From: Candidatus Poribacteria bacterium
Lineage (GTDB): Bacteria > Poribacteria > WGA-4E > WGA-3G
Reading direction: 5' to 3'
Assembly: GCA_022822085.1 (NCBI GenBank)
Contig: JAJECK010000036.1
Span: forward strand, 21,188-85,187
Length of the DNA: 64,000 bases
In this document: positions 34,259 through 42,973 of the stretch, piece by piece
Position numbering within the stretch: the stretch's first letter is position 1
Layout of the letters: each line of letters starts with the position of its first letter
Translations under genes and position numbers: made by a program
The notes under the pieces: model-generated
What the model saw: only the letters and a program-made list of their open reading frames with translations
What the model was told of the DNA's origin: nothing
The model's database searches: none

Positions 34259-36916
34259 TTATGATGTATTTAGTAATGACAGACTCCGCTCCAACTTACC
34301 TTGTTCGATCAATAACCTGTCAAGCAAATCGCGTTTTTGGGCAACCACGTTTTCTGGTGCCCGTTCAATAAAGTTTGGATTCTCTAAGGTTTTCTGCGCT
34401 GCTGCCACATCTTTTACTGTCTGTTGATGCCGTTTGGTGAGCCGTGTTTTTTCCGTCTCCAGATCAATTACCCCTGCCAAAGGTATATAGATTGCCAGTT
34501 CTCCTATCACAGCTTCTGCCGATGCGGGTGGTTTCGGTAAGGTTTCTGCTATTGTTATAGATTCTACACGGGTGAATGCAGGTAAATAGTGCCCGAGATA
34601 CGTCTCAAGTCGTTCACGAATTTCAGCATTTGGTGATTGTATGTGAACGTCTACAGCCGCGCCAATTGGAACATTCAGTTCACCACGTATACTTCTAATA
34701 TTATCTATGACCTTCATGAGTGTTTCCATCGTAGCTTCTGCTGTCGGATTCTCCGTTGAGGGTGTAGGCCAAGGTGCAACGGTAACAGACGCTTTCTCAT
34801 CAGACGAATTTCTCTGACTACCGTGAGGGAGTTGCTGCCATATTTCTTCTGTTATAAATGGCATCAATGGGTGTAGCAACCGCATAATCTGTTCTAAAAC
34901 ATCAACGGCAACCCATAAGGCTTTAGGTTCATCGTTTGACAGTCGTTGTTTTGCAAACTCAATATACCAATCACAGAATTCATGCCAGAGAAATGCGTAA
35001 AGCGTATGTGCTACCTCATGAAATCGGAAGTTTTCCAAAGCATCTGTCGTTGTCTTTATTGTGTAATTTAGTCTGCTTTGAATCCATTGTACTTCTAAAG
35101 GCACCTGTTCATTGTCATCTGTATCAGTTGTTGGAATTGGATGTTTTTCCAAGTTCATAAGTATGAATCGTGCTGCATTCCATATTTTATTGGCGAACCT
35201 TCTACCGGATTCAATCTGAGCTTCAGGTAGAGCAACATAAGGGATTGGTGTGCTGACATTTGCAAGTGCAAACCGAAATGCATCAGTACCATACTTCTCA
35301 ATCGTCTCTAATGGATCTATGCTGTTTCCTTTCGATTTACTCATCTTCTGTCCCTTCTCATCAGCAACAAGTCCATGAAGGTATACGTGGCGGAATGGCA
35401 CTTCATCCATACATCCGAGACCTAACATAATCATCCTTGCTACCCAAAAGAACAGAATGTCCCACCCGCTGACAAGTACGGAAGTGGGATAAAAGGTCTT
35501 CAACTCATCTGTTTCTTCTGGCCACCCCATTGTTGAGAAGGGCCACAATCCGGAACTGAACCAAGTGTCTAATACATCCTCCTCCTGATGGAAATCGGTA
35601 GACCCACATTTGCACTTTTTAGGTGTGTCCATTGCAGCAGTAACTTCTTCACAAGAATTGCAATACCAAATCGGCAGCCTATGTCCCCACCATCTTTGGC
35701 GTGAAATCGGCCACGGTTCTATATTTTCCATCCAGTGATAGAAACGCGCTGTTTCACGTTCAGGAATAAATGTGATTTCTCCTTTTTTTGTTGCTTCTAT
35801 TGCACGTTCAGCAAGTGGACGAACATTCATAAACCATTGTAATGATATTGCTGGTTCAACAATTGTGTTGCATCTATCATGATGTCCGACTGTATGCCTA
35901 TGCGGAACTATCTTGACAAGATACCCCTCGTTCTTCAAATCTTCAACAACCTTTTTGCGACAATCCCATCGTGATAAACCTGTGTATCTCTCTCCTGCAT
36001 CCTCATTCATGTGTCCATCTGTAGTGAAGATATTTCGCTGTTCAAGATCGTGTCTCAAACCGATTTCATAGTCATTGACATCGTGTGCGGGGGTTACTTT
36101 CAATGCACCTGTTCCAAATTCTGTATCTACATATTCATCTGCGATTATAGTAATTTCTCTATCGCATAAGGGTAGGAGCACTTTTTTACCTATAAGGTGT
36201 TGATAGCGTTCGTCATCAGGATGGACAGCAACTGCGGTATCACCTAACATTGTTTCAGGACGAGTGGTTGCTATTTCAAGGGTTATATCAGTGTCTATCA
36301 CTGGATAGTGTATGTGATAGAAGTTACCATCAATCTCAATCGGTTCTACCTCAAGGTTACTTACTGCAGTATGACAGTTTGGACACCAATTCACCATGTA
36401 TGTGTCCCGATAGATAAGTCCTTGATTGTAGAGTTTTACAAAGGCAGTCCGTACTGCTATTGAAAGACCTGCATCAAGTGTAAATCGTTCACGTTCCCAA
36501 TCACAAGAACATCCGAGTTGTTGAAGTTGCGAGACAATATAACCAGCGGATTCATCTTTCCATTGCCACATCCGTTCAGTAAATTTCTCACGCCCAATCG
36601 CGTTTCTACTTGTTCCTTCTTCTGCAAGTTTTTGCTCCATAATGAGTTCAGTTACAATTCCAGCATGATCAGTTCCCGGCATCCATAAAGTATTATGTCC
36701 CTTCATACGGTGCCATCGGATAAGGCAATCCTGTAGGGTGTTATCAAGGGCGTGTCCGATATGTAGACTACCAGTAATATTTGGGGGTGGGATCACAATT
36801 GCGTATGGAGATTTGTCAGAAGTAGATTCGGCGTGAAAATAATTGTTGCTTAGCCAGAATTGGTACCATTTCCCCTCAATTTCCTGAGGGTCATAAATCT
36901 TTGGAAGACTCGTCAT
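34259..36916 (-). CDS. valS: valyl-tRNA synthetase
   Basis: A class I aminoacyl-tRNA synthetase of 885 residues, normal for ValS. The HIGH motif is in PPNITGSLHIGHALDNTL near residue 47 and KMSKSKGNSIDP near 526. The large editing domain holds TRPETMLGDTAVAVHPDD, and the C-terminal coiled-coil tRNA arm (GVIDLETEKTRLTKRHQQT) is present. It is the first gene of the cluster with a thioesterase and nadB. A strong hairpin lies just upstream, between it and hpf. Confidence 0.97.
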   Translation of the reverse strand: MTSLPKIYDPQEIEGKWYQFWLSNNYFHAESTSDKSPYAIVIPPPNITGSLHIGHALDNTLQDCLIRWHRMKGHNTLWMPGTDHAGIVTELIMEQKLAEEGTSRNAIGREKFTERMWQWKDESAGYIVSQLQQLGCSCDWERERFTLDAGLSIAVRTAFVKLYNQGLIYRDTYMVNWCPNCHTAVSNLEVEPIEIDGNFYHIHYPVIDTDITLEIATTRPETMLGDTAVAVHPDDERYQHLIGKKVLLPLCDREITIIADEYVDTEFGTGALKVTPAHDVNDYEIGLRHDLEQRNIFTTDGHMNEDAGERYTGLSRWDCRKKVVEDLKNEGYLVKIVPHRHTVGHHDRCNTIVEPAISLQWFMNVRPLAERAIEATKKGEITFIPERETARFYHWMENIEPWPISRQRWWGHRLPIWYCNSCEEVTAAMDTPKKCKCGSTDFHQEEDVLDTWFSSGLWPFSTMGWPEETDELKTFYPTSVLVSGWDILFFWVARMIMLGLGCMDEVPFRHVYLHGLVADEKGQKMSKSKGNSIDPLETIEKYGTDAFRFALANVSTPIPYVALPEAQIESGRRFANKIWNAARFILMNLEKHPIPTTDTDDNEQVPLEVQWIQSRLNYTIKTTTDALENFRFHEVAHTLYAFLWHEFCDWYIEFAKQRLSNDEPKALWVAVDVLEQIMRLLHPLMPFITEEIWQQLPHGSQRNSSDEKASVTVAPWPTPSTENPTAEATMETLMKVIDNIRSIRGELNVPIGAAVDVHIQSPNAEIRERLETYLGHYLPAFTRVESITIAETLPKPPASAEAVIGELAIYIPLAGVIDLETEKTRLTKRHQQTVKDVAAAQKTLENPNFIERAPENVVAQKRDLLDRLLIEQGKLERSLSLLNTS

Positions 36917-36967
36917 ATTCTTACCTGAAAGGAAACCTATTACACCAAGATAATCTGATTTTGAAGT

Positions 36968-36994
36968 TATAGCGCGCCGATAGAGCGCGCTATA
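36968..36994 (-). terminator. GC-rich hairpin after hpf
   Basis: TATAGCGCGC (36968-36977) and GCGCGCTATA (36985-36994) form a perfect 10-bp stem with a 7-base loop. It lies 43 bases beyond the hpf stop on the minus strand, ahead of valS. It lacks a T-tract, so it may be a weak terminator or mRNA 3'-end stabiliser. Confidence 0.5.
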
Positions 36995-37036
36995 TTACTA
37001 TTTTACAATTTATAACTTGTACAACGGACTATGTCT

Positions 37037-37594
37037 CTATGTAAAGGAGGGTTCTACCCAACCATACGCACCATTGTCAGACTGATAAAGTAAGTTTACC
37101 TGCCGCGTTTCAGAATTTAAGAACATCAAAAGAGTTCCACCCGAAGAGTGAAGTTCTGTCGCAGCTTCATTCACTGTAAGTGGTTTTGCAGCAAATTTCT
37201 CTGCAGCAGGAACAATTATAGGTGAATCAGTTAAATCTAATTCTACGGGAATATCAGTTATTTCTTGATTCAACTGTTCCACTACCTCGCGATGGGGAAC
37301 ATCATGCCGTTTATCCTTTACACGTTCCTTATATTTACGGATCTGTTTGATGACTTTGTCTACCGCGCCATCCAAAGCAGACATCAAATCATGGGTCTCA
37401 TTATTTGCAAAGAATGAGACCCTGGGGGCAATGATTTTTACTTCAACTTCAAAACGATGCTTTTCTGCTTTAAGAATAACATTAAACTCCTGCATTTCAC
37501 TGAAACGGGATTCAATTTTCTCTGCACGTTTGATGATGTAATCATGCAGGTCATCAGTAATTTTGAGATTATGTCCAGAATAAGTGATTTTCAT
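37037..37594 (-). CDS. hpf: ribosome hibernation promoting factor, long form
   Basis: The 185-residue protein binds 30S subunits and drives formation of inactive 100S ribosome dimers in stationary phase. The N-terminal HPF/RaiA domain (ITYSGHNLKITDDLHDYI, KIESRF, FANNETHDLMSALDGAVDKV) spans about 1-100. The C-terminal dimerisation domain (LTVNEAATELHSSGGTLLMFLN, YGWVEP) marks the long form. It is the last gene of the lptC-lptA-lptB-rpoN-hpf string, the same position it has in Proteobacteria. Confidence 0.92.
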   Translation of the reverse strand: MKITYSGHNLKITDDLHDYIIKRAEKIESRFSEMQEFNVILKAEKHRFEVEVKIIAPRVSFFANNETHDLMSALDGAVDKVIKQIRKYKERVKDKRHDVPHREVVEQLNQEITDIPVELDLTDSPIIVPAAEKFAAKPLTVNEAATELHSSGGTLLMFLNSETRQVNLLYQSDNGAYGWVEPSFT

Positions 37595-37669
37595 AATTTA
37601 TATCTCCCCATGGTATAGAGTTGATTTATTTATCTTGCGGTAAATAGTCGGAATAACGTAACCATACAT

Positions 37670-39457
37670 TTATTTTTCACTGTTCTTTCTTTGACGGGAA
37701 GATAGTATACCCAATTCCTCACGATATTTTTGTACAGTCCGTCTGGCAACAACAATTCCTTTTTTTTTCAATAAAGTACTCACTGTCTGGTCGCTTATGG
37801 GTTTTGCTGTGTCCTCGTTACTTATCAGATCTTTTATGGCTGCTTTGACATGTTCAGACGATACAGAACTCCCATGTGTGGTAGCTAACTGGTTTCTAAA
37901 AAAGAATTTTAATGGGAAAGTTCCGATTGGTGTTTCAACATATTTATGACTCGTAACGCGACTTACTGTTGATTCGTGCACACCTGCCATTTCTGCTACA
38001 GTTTTTAAGGTCAAAGGTTTCAGACTCTGCGCTCCTTGTTGCAAGAAATCAGATTGCACCTCAAATATTGCTTCTGTAACGCGTTCAATTGTCCGGCCTC
38101 GTTGTGATATACTATTAAGAATATCTATCGCGTCATTAAATTTTTTCTGTATCCATTTTTTGGCATCAGAATCTAATGTATTTTTTTCATCACGCATTAA
38201 TCTTACATAATATGGATTCATACGCAATCGTGGAATGAAATTATCATTCGGCAAAACATAATACTCTCCATCCATTTCAACAATTTTTACATCAGGTGTG
38301 ACTCCTTGCACCGTTTCAGGAGACTTTACCAAGTCCTTTACGGATGGGTCTGTATAGTATCTGCCCGGATATGGAGATAAAGTGCTGATCCAAGAAGATG
38401 CTTTCTGAATGTCTGTTTTGTCCACATGTAGTTCTTCAGATATCGTGGACATTTGATTGTTTAATAAATCCTGCAAATGGTTTTCTACGATCAGTTTTGC
38501 AAGTTGATGTGGAACATCAGTTTCATACGGTGTTTGCCCGTTACGTTTATATTGCTGCATTTCGTGATGTCGAATCTGTATGCACAATGTTTCTTTGAGG
38601 TCACGATAAGCAATCCCAATAGGATCAAAAGTATCTTGTATTGTGTGTAACACGGATTCTACTTCAGATACCGGACATCCCACTTCTATTGCTATATCTT
38701 CTAAAGTGAGTTCATATAGGTTGAGTTCATTTCCTTCATGAATTACCGTATATGTCATTTTGTCTTGCACATCAATGATTTCCCATCTTTCTGACTTACT
38801 TTCAGGTGAGGCATCAATCGGTAGAACTTCATATTCCTTTTCTTCTGTCTCTTCTTTAGAATCCTTTTTGTCTGATATGGATTTACTAAGATTCTTAGAT
38901 AATGTATTCTTTAATTCTTCAGTTACATATCCATTTTTAAAGTCAACGAGGAACTCTATCGGAAGAGAAAATAGTTTCAACTGGAGTTGACCATCATCAT
39001 TTAAATTGCCGATTATTAATTCTCCAATGGAGCGTTCTGTATTCGTGAAGGGTGCTAACTGCAGTTGTTGCTGTAGATAATTCTGAAGAGATAACGCTTC
39101 AGCAATATCTGGTTCTGGCGCATCAGAATCATCATATTCTGTTTTTCCATTTGTTGCAGGCATCCGCATGTCGTCAAACACGGAATTCCAGTCAATATCA
39201 ACAGATGAATCTTCTTTATCAATGTTTTCTTCAGGATTATTCCATTCCAATGCTGGATCGTAATCCTCCATAGACAAGGCTGTATCTTGTTCCTCCTCTA
39301 TTTCTAACAAAGGGTTTTGAATTAACTCTTGTTCTATGTATTGCTTTAACTCAAGTTGCGGCATCATCAACACCTTGATTGCTTGTTGCAACTTGGGTGT
39401 CATGACTATTTTTTGTTGCTGAGTCTGTGTATGTGTGAGTTTCTGTTGAATTTTCAT
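37670..39457 (-). CDS. rpoN: RNA polymerase sigma-54 factor
   Basis: Sigma-54 directs RNA polymerase to -24/-12 promoters that need AAA+ activators. The N-terminal Gln-rich region I (KIQQKLTHTQTQQQKIVMTPKLQQAIKVL, described in parts) and the PLLEIEE segment are followed by an acidic region II, the core-binding domain, a helix-turn-helix (VAEMAGVHESTVSRV) and the RpoN box ARRTVQKYREELGI at the C-terminus. The ATG at 39457 is preferred because GGAG lies 9 bases upstream; an ATG five codons earlier has none. 595 aa is somewhat longer than the usual 480-500, mainly through extra sequence around residues 160-230. Confidence 0.95.
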   Translation of the reverse strand: MKIQQKLTHTQTQQQKIVMTPKLQQAIKVLMMPQLELKQYIEQELIQNPLLEIEEEQDTALSMEDYDPALEWNNPEENIDKEDSSVDIDWNSVFDDMRMPATNGKTEYDDSDAPEPDIAEALSLQNYLQQQLQLAPFTNTERSIGELIIGNLNDDGQLQLKLFSLPIEFLVDFKNGYVTEELKNTLSKNLSKSISDKKDSKEETEEKEYEVLPIDASPESKSERWEIIDVQDKMTYTVIHEGNELNLYELTLEDIAIEVGCPVSEVESVLHTIQDTFDPIGIAYRDLKETLCIQIRHHEMQQYKRNGQTPYETDVPHQLAKLIVENHLQDLLNNQMSTISEELHVDKTDIQKASSWISTLSPYPGRYYTDPSVKDLVKSPETVQGVTPDVKIVEMDGEYYVLPNDNFIPRLRMNPYYVRLMRDEKNTLDSDAKKWIQKKFNDAIDILNSISQRGRTIERVTEAIFEVQSDFLQQGAQSLKPLTLKTVAEMAGVHESTVSRVTSHKYVETPIGTFPLKFFFRNQLATTHGSSVSSEHVKAAIKDLISNEDTAKPISDQTVSTLLKKKGIVVARRTVQKYREELGILSSRQRKNSEK

Positions 39458-39551
39458 CACGCTGCACTCCATACCATATCAGACAATAGGAGTTTCATTG
39501 GGAACATTAGCGATATAAGTTTTTAAGTGATAAAGCGATACTAAATTCCTA

Positions 39552-40304
39552 CTATTGATTTTTTTCATGAAGTATATAATGAAAGTTGTCACCGAAATAA
39601 AGTTCTCTTGCGACTTCACTATTTAGGAGTTCATCTGGAGTTCCAGACAATGTAATTTTTCCATCTGCAATTAGATATGCCCGATCAACGATATTTAGCG
39701 TCTCAACAGCGTTGTGGTCTGTAATCAATATGCCAAGGTTTCGATCCCGTAAGTGTAAGATCAACTGTTTTATATCAGCAACAGCAATGGGATCAATCCC
39801 AGAAAGTGGTTCATCCAACAGGATGAAGTCTGGTTGTGCTGCGAGTGCCCGTGCAATTTCTGCCCGGCGACATTCGCCGCCAGAAAGTGTGTATGCCTTC
39901 CGATCTAACAGGTTGGAAATACCAAGTTCATCTGTAAATTCAAGAATCCGCTCTTCGCGTTCCTCCTTGGGCATTCCACGTGCCTCTAAAATTGCTTCAA
40001 TGTTTTGTTTCACCGTCAATTTACGGAAAATAGATGTTTCCTGAGAAAGATAACCTATACCTAGTCGGGCACGTTTATACATCGGTAAAAAAGTTATATC
40101 CCTATCTCCATAAGTTATGCGACCGGCATTTGGGCGAATCAGCCCAACGACCATGTAAAATGTAGTTGATTTGCCTGCACCATTCGGTCCCAACAATCCC
40201 ACTATTTCTCCTTGTTGAACCGACAAACTTACTTCATTGACAACGATTGGCCCCCGACGGATATACCTCTTGACGAGATTATGTGTTTGTAATTCTATTG
40301 CCAC
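39552..40304 (-). CDS. lptB: LPS export ABC transporter ATPase LptB
   Basis: LptB powers transport of lipopolysaccharide from the inner membrane through the Lpt bridge. Walker A LLGPNGAGKSTTFYM, the LptB-type Q-loop segment GIGYLSQETSIFRKLTV, signature LSGGECRRAEIARAL and Walker B ILLDEPLSGIDP are present. GTG at 40304 is taken as start because AGGAAG lies 7 bases before it; a TTG further up at 40340 is also in frame. It is followed by rpoN and preceded by the lptA- and lptC-like genes. Confidence 0.95.
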   Translation of the reverse strand: MAIELQTHNLVKRYIRRGPIVVNEVSLSVQQGEIVGLLGPNGAGKSTTFYMVVGLIRPNAGRITYGDRDITFLPMYKRARLGIGYLSQETSIFRKLTVKQNIEAILEARGMPKEEREERILEFTDELGISNLLDRKAYTLSGGECRRAEIARALAAQPDFILLDEPLSGIDPIAVADIKQLILHLRDRNLGILITDHNAVETLNIVDRAYLIADGKITLSGTPDELLNSEVARELYFGDNFHYILHEKNQ

Positions 40305-40381
40305 GCTTTTACTTCCTATGTTCTCCCTTTTATTAAACAATAGTCCGATTCATATCCAAAACAATAAGTGGTGATATGTAT

Positions 40382-41368
40382 TCATTCTTGTGTTTCTTCT
40401 TCACCTGTATCTTCAGATTCAGATTCAACTTCATCCTTCTCTTCAGATTCTGATTGTTCCTTCTCTTCAGATTCGTTATTCTCAGATTCACTATCTCCCT
40501 TAGATTCAGCTTCTTCCTTTGCCTTGTCTATAGGAGCAGCTTTCTCTTTACTATCTGATTTGTCAGAATTTCCGTCTGACTTTTTCTGTTCCTCTTTTTT
40601 CGTTTCAGATGCGTCAGTTTTCTTGTCAGTATTACCTGTAGATTCGGTTGCATCTTTGTTGTCAGAATCAGTTTCCTCTGATTTTTCTGCTGATTCAGTT
40701 GGGGTGGCTTGTGTGACTTCTACCTTGAATTTAACGCCACCGATACCTGTCTGTTTACCAGTTATTCTATTGAATGTAAAGAGTTTTGTTTCTAATCTAT
40801 CTTTGTTCTGTAAAACCACAACATTATCTTTTAATGTGATGATACTTGTTAGGTTATCCATCGTAGCATGGTCACAGGTAGCGAAGATTTTATCATCTCT
40901 GATTTCAACATTACCAACTGCAACAATTTCTGTGGTTTCTCCAGTCTCTGGATTGTTCTTAATCGTGATAGTATCAGCGTTTAGGAAACCGATTTCAATG
41001 CCGTCCTCAGAATGTCTTTTTGTTTTGGCATTGCCAATAAGGATTGTAATTCCAACTTTCTCATCTCTTTCCATTCTATCAGAGGTGCCTGTTATTACCT
41101 CTTTTGTGACTTTAACTTGTTCAGTATCTGTTTCATCACTTTGTTGATCCGAAGTAGCGGATGAACCGCCTTCTGTGTTATCAGGTGGTGCATCAGAAGT
41201 TTGGTCTGCTTCCTGCGCAACTTCAGCATCAGGAGCTTCTTCTGCGGTAACATGTAATGTTGTCAGACATAGTAGTATCCCTAATATTACTAACCAATTG
41301 CCTACGAATAACAGGAGTTTCTGAGATGTATCTGTATCAAATTTAGGGTTGATTTTCTTAATCTTCAT
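40382..41368 (-). CDS. lptA: LptA-like periplasmic LPS transport protein with long acidic tail
   Basis: A signal anchor (about residues 18-42) is followed by an acidic spacer, an OstA/LptA-type beta-jellyroll domain (about 85-215, with ITGTSDRMERDEKVGITIL, VGNVEIRDDKIFATCDHATMD and IITLKDNVVV), and then about 110 residues almost wholly of Glu, Ser, Asp, Lys and Thr. LptA would form the periplasmic bridge for LPS. The low-complexity tail is unusual and longer than the whole usual LptA C-terminus. The start overlaps the end of the lptC-like gene by 11 bases. Assignment rests on the jellyroll motif and operon position. Confidence 0.78.
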   Translation of the reverse strand: MKIKKINPKFDTDTSQKLLLFVGNWLVILGILLCLTTLHVTAEEAPDAEVAQEADQTSDAPPDNTEGGSSATSDQQSDETDTEQVKVTKEVITGTSDRMERDEKVGITILIGNAKTKRHSEDGIEIGFLNADTITIKNNPETGETTEIVAVGNVEIRDDKIFATCDHATMDNLTSIITLKDNVVVLQNKDRLETKLFTFNRITGKQTGIGGVKFKVEVTQATPTESAEKSEETDSDNKDATESTGNTDKKTDASETKKEEQKKSDGNSDKSDSKEKAAPIDKAKEEAESKGDSESENNESEEKEQSESEEKDEVESESEDTGEEETQE

Positions 41369-41912
41369 TTATTTCCTCGTCTTTAGGATAAAGTTTAAAC
41401 CTGTTGTTTGTCATAGTTACAGTTTCAAGGTTCGGATTCGCTACCATTTCTTTTCCATACCAAGTGGAGTCTCCACGCATTATCTTTACTTCATTAGGTG
41501 CATAAAGTGTGCCGTCTTTATTTTGCCATTCAAGGAATTCTGTCCGTAAAGTTCCATTTTCGCTGACACCAACGACATTTCCTTGAAGATACACATTATT
41601 TTTCTTTTGACCTGTATTGTAGAGTTCTCCTGTCTGACTTGTCAATGTAATGGATATCTCACCTTCTTCATATATTTGTACTTTGGGGTTTTGGACTATA
41701 ATCTTGTTTCCACCTGTCATTGTTTTTCGCATCTCGGAGGAGTTACCAACAAGTGTCCACTTCAATACTCCCCCTTCTGTGTGTTGTGTCGTGAATGTTT
41801 CCAGTTGTTGAATCGGTGCTGGTGTTTCTGGTGGAATTTCCGCTTCGCGTTCACAACCGATGATTATTAACAGTGAAATACAGATGAATGTAATGAAATT
41901 TAACTTTGTCAA
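41358..41912 (-). CDS. lptC: LptC-like lipoprotein
   Basis: From a TTG at 41912 the protein begins with a short signal (TKLNFITFICISLLIIIGC) ending in a lipobox Cys, followed by an LptC/YrbK jellyroll: TMTGGNKIIVQNPKVQIYEE, YLQGNVVGVSENGTLRTEFL, GDSTWYGKEMVANPNLETV. LptC links LptBFG to LptA. A longer frame up to 42068 exists but would overlap the acyltransferase gene by 128 bases. The start choice is inference; the Shine-Dalgarno is weak. It sits directly before lptA, as in other bacteria. Confidence 0.72.
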   Translation of the reverse strand: MTKLNFITFICISLLIIIGCEREAEIPPETPAPIQQLETFTTQHTEGGVLKWTLVGNSSEMRKTMTGGNKIIVQNPKVQIYEEGEISITLTSQTGELYNTGQKKNNVYLQGNVVGVSENGTLRTEFLEWQNKDGTLYAPNEVKIMRGDSTWYGKEMVANPNLETVTMTNNRFKLYPKDEEINED

Positions 41913-41940
41913 TAACGGACATCTAAGAATAGCGTTTTCA

Positions 41941-42816
41941 TTACTTTGGACGCGTTTTCCAACGCTTATGCATCCAAATCCACTGTTCAGGATATTTCCG
42001 AATATAGGATTCAATAATTTTTGTGTAATTCTGTGTGTTGATAACAAGTTCTTTCTCTTTATCGGCACACCGTTCTAATGTCAACGGTGGTTCAATTATC
42101 GCCTGATGTGTCCCATCAGGTTGGCGTATAATAAAAGAAGGTAATATAGCTGCCCCAGTTTTTAATGCAAATGCAATCGGACTATAAGGTGTATAAGCGG
42201 CTCTACCAAAGAAGTCAACAAACACGCCGTTTACCGTTGTATCCACATCCGCAACTATACCCAATAGACTGTTACTTCTCAGGCATCGCAAGGCTTGTCT
42301 AACGCCTGTATTTCGATCTATGGTTGAATATCCTGCTTTTTCTCTATATTTGGACACTAATGCATTTAATCGTGGGGAACGCAGCTCACGTACAATTGGG
42401 GTCAACGGTGAAACAGTTGTGCTGATGCTTGCAGCCAATAGTTCCCAATTCCCAAAATGTCCAGTTAAAATAATCGCTCCATTTCCCTCTGCTAACGCAT
42501 TTTCAACATGGTGTACACCTTCAAAGTTCACTGACTTCTGTATCTGCTTAGGATTCAAGCGCGGAAACAACATGAACTCTATCACATTTTTCCCTAAATT
42601 GGCAAAACAGTTCTTAGCAATAGTTTTTCTGGTGTTTTCGTCTGATATGTCCAACGCCTGTTGTATATGTTCACAGGCTAATTTTCTTTGTTGCGATGCT
42701 AACAGATAGGCAAGTCCCCCTAACCATCCGCCGATTACCAACGATACCGAACGCGGAAGCAGACAGATACAGTATCCAATCAGTTTGGCAGTAAATCCAT
42801 AACACCAATCTTTCAT
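41941..42816 (-). CDS. LpxL/HtrB-type lipid A acyltransferase
   Basis: A 291-residue inner-membrane acyltransferase from the ATG at 42816 (MKDWCYGF). The catalytic HX4E motif is in LTGHFGNWELLA; CLLPRSVSLVIGGWLGGLA is the N-terminal hydrophobic segment; FFGRAAYTP and PEQWIWMHKRWKTRP are conserved in the family. It adds a secondary acyl chain to lipid A precursors. It heads the lpt-rpoN-hpf cluster. A TATACT-like -10 at 42826-42831 lies so close that the message would be nearly leaderless; an ATG 20 codons upstream is an alternative start. Confidence 0.88.
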   Translation of the reverse strand: MKDWCYGFTAKLIGYCICLLPRSVSLVIGGWLGGLAYLLASQQRKLACEHIQQALDISDENTRKTIAKNCFANLGKNVIEFMLFPRLNPKQIQKSVNFEGVHHVENALAEGNGAIILTGHFGNWELLAASISTTVSPLTPIVRELRSPRLNALVSKYREKAGYSTIDRNTGVRQALRCLRSNSLLGIVADVDTTVNGVFVDFFGRAAYTPYSPIAFALKTGAAILPSFIIRQPDGTHQAIIEPPLTLERCADKEKELVINTQNYTKIIESYIRKYPEQWIWMHKRWKTRPK

Positions 42817-42973
42817 TAGAAAAATAGTATACCAAAATTTATGCAAAATTACAAAAGAATTTGCATTGTACATCAATTCAAGTTATATACTCAATACATT
42901 ACTTTGTTGTATAATATACTGATTTTCTTTGTATTATATGATTTTACTGAAATTATATTGAACGAATACAGTT

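Noticed and set aside
40368..41147. Long Ser-rich frame on the plus strand opposite the lptA-like gene
   Set aside because: It is the complement of the low-complexity Glu/Ser/Asp codons and has no start signal or domain; the minus-strand gene is supported by operon position and jellyroll motifs.
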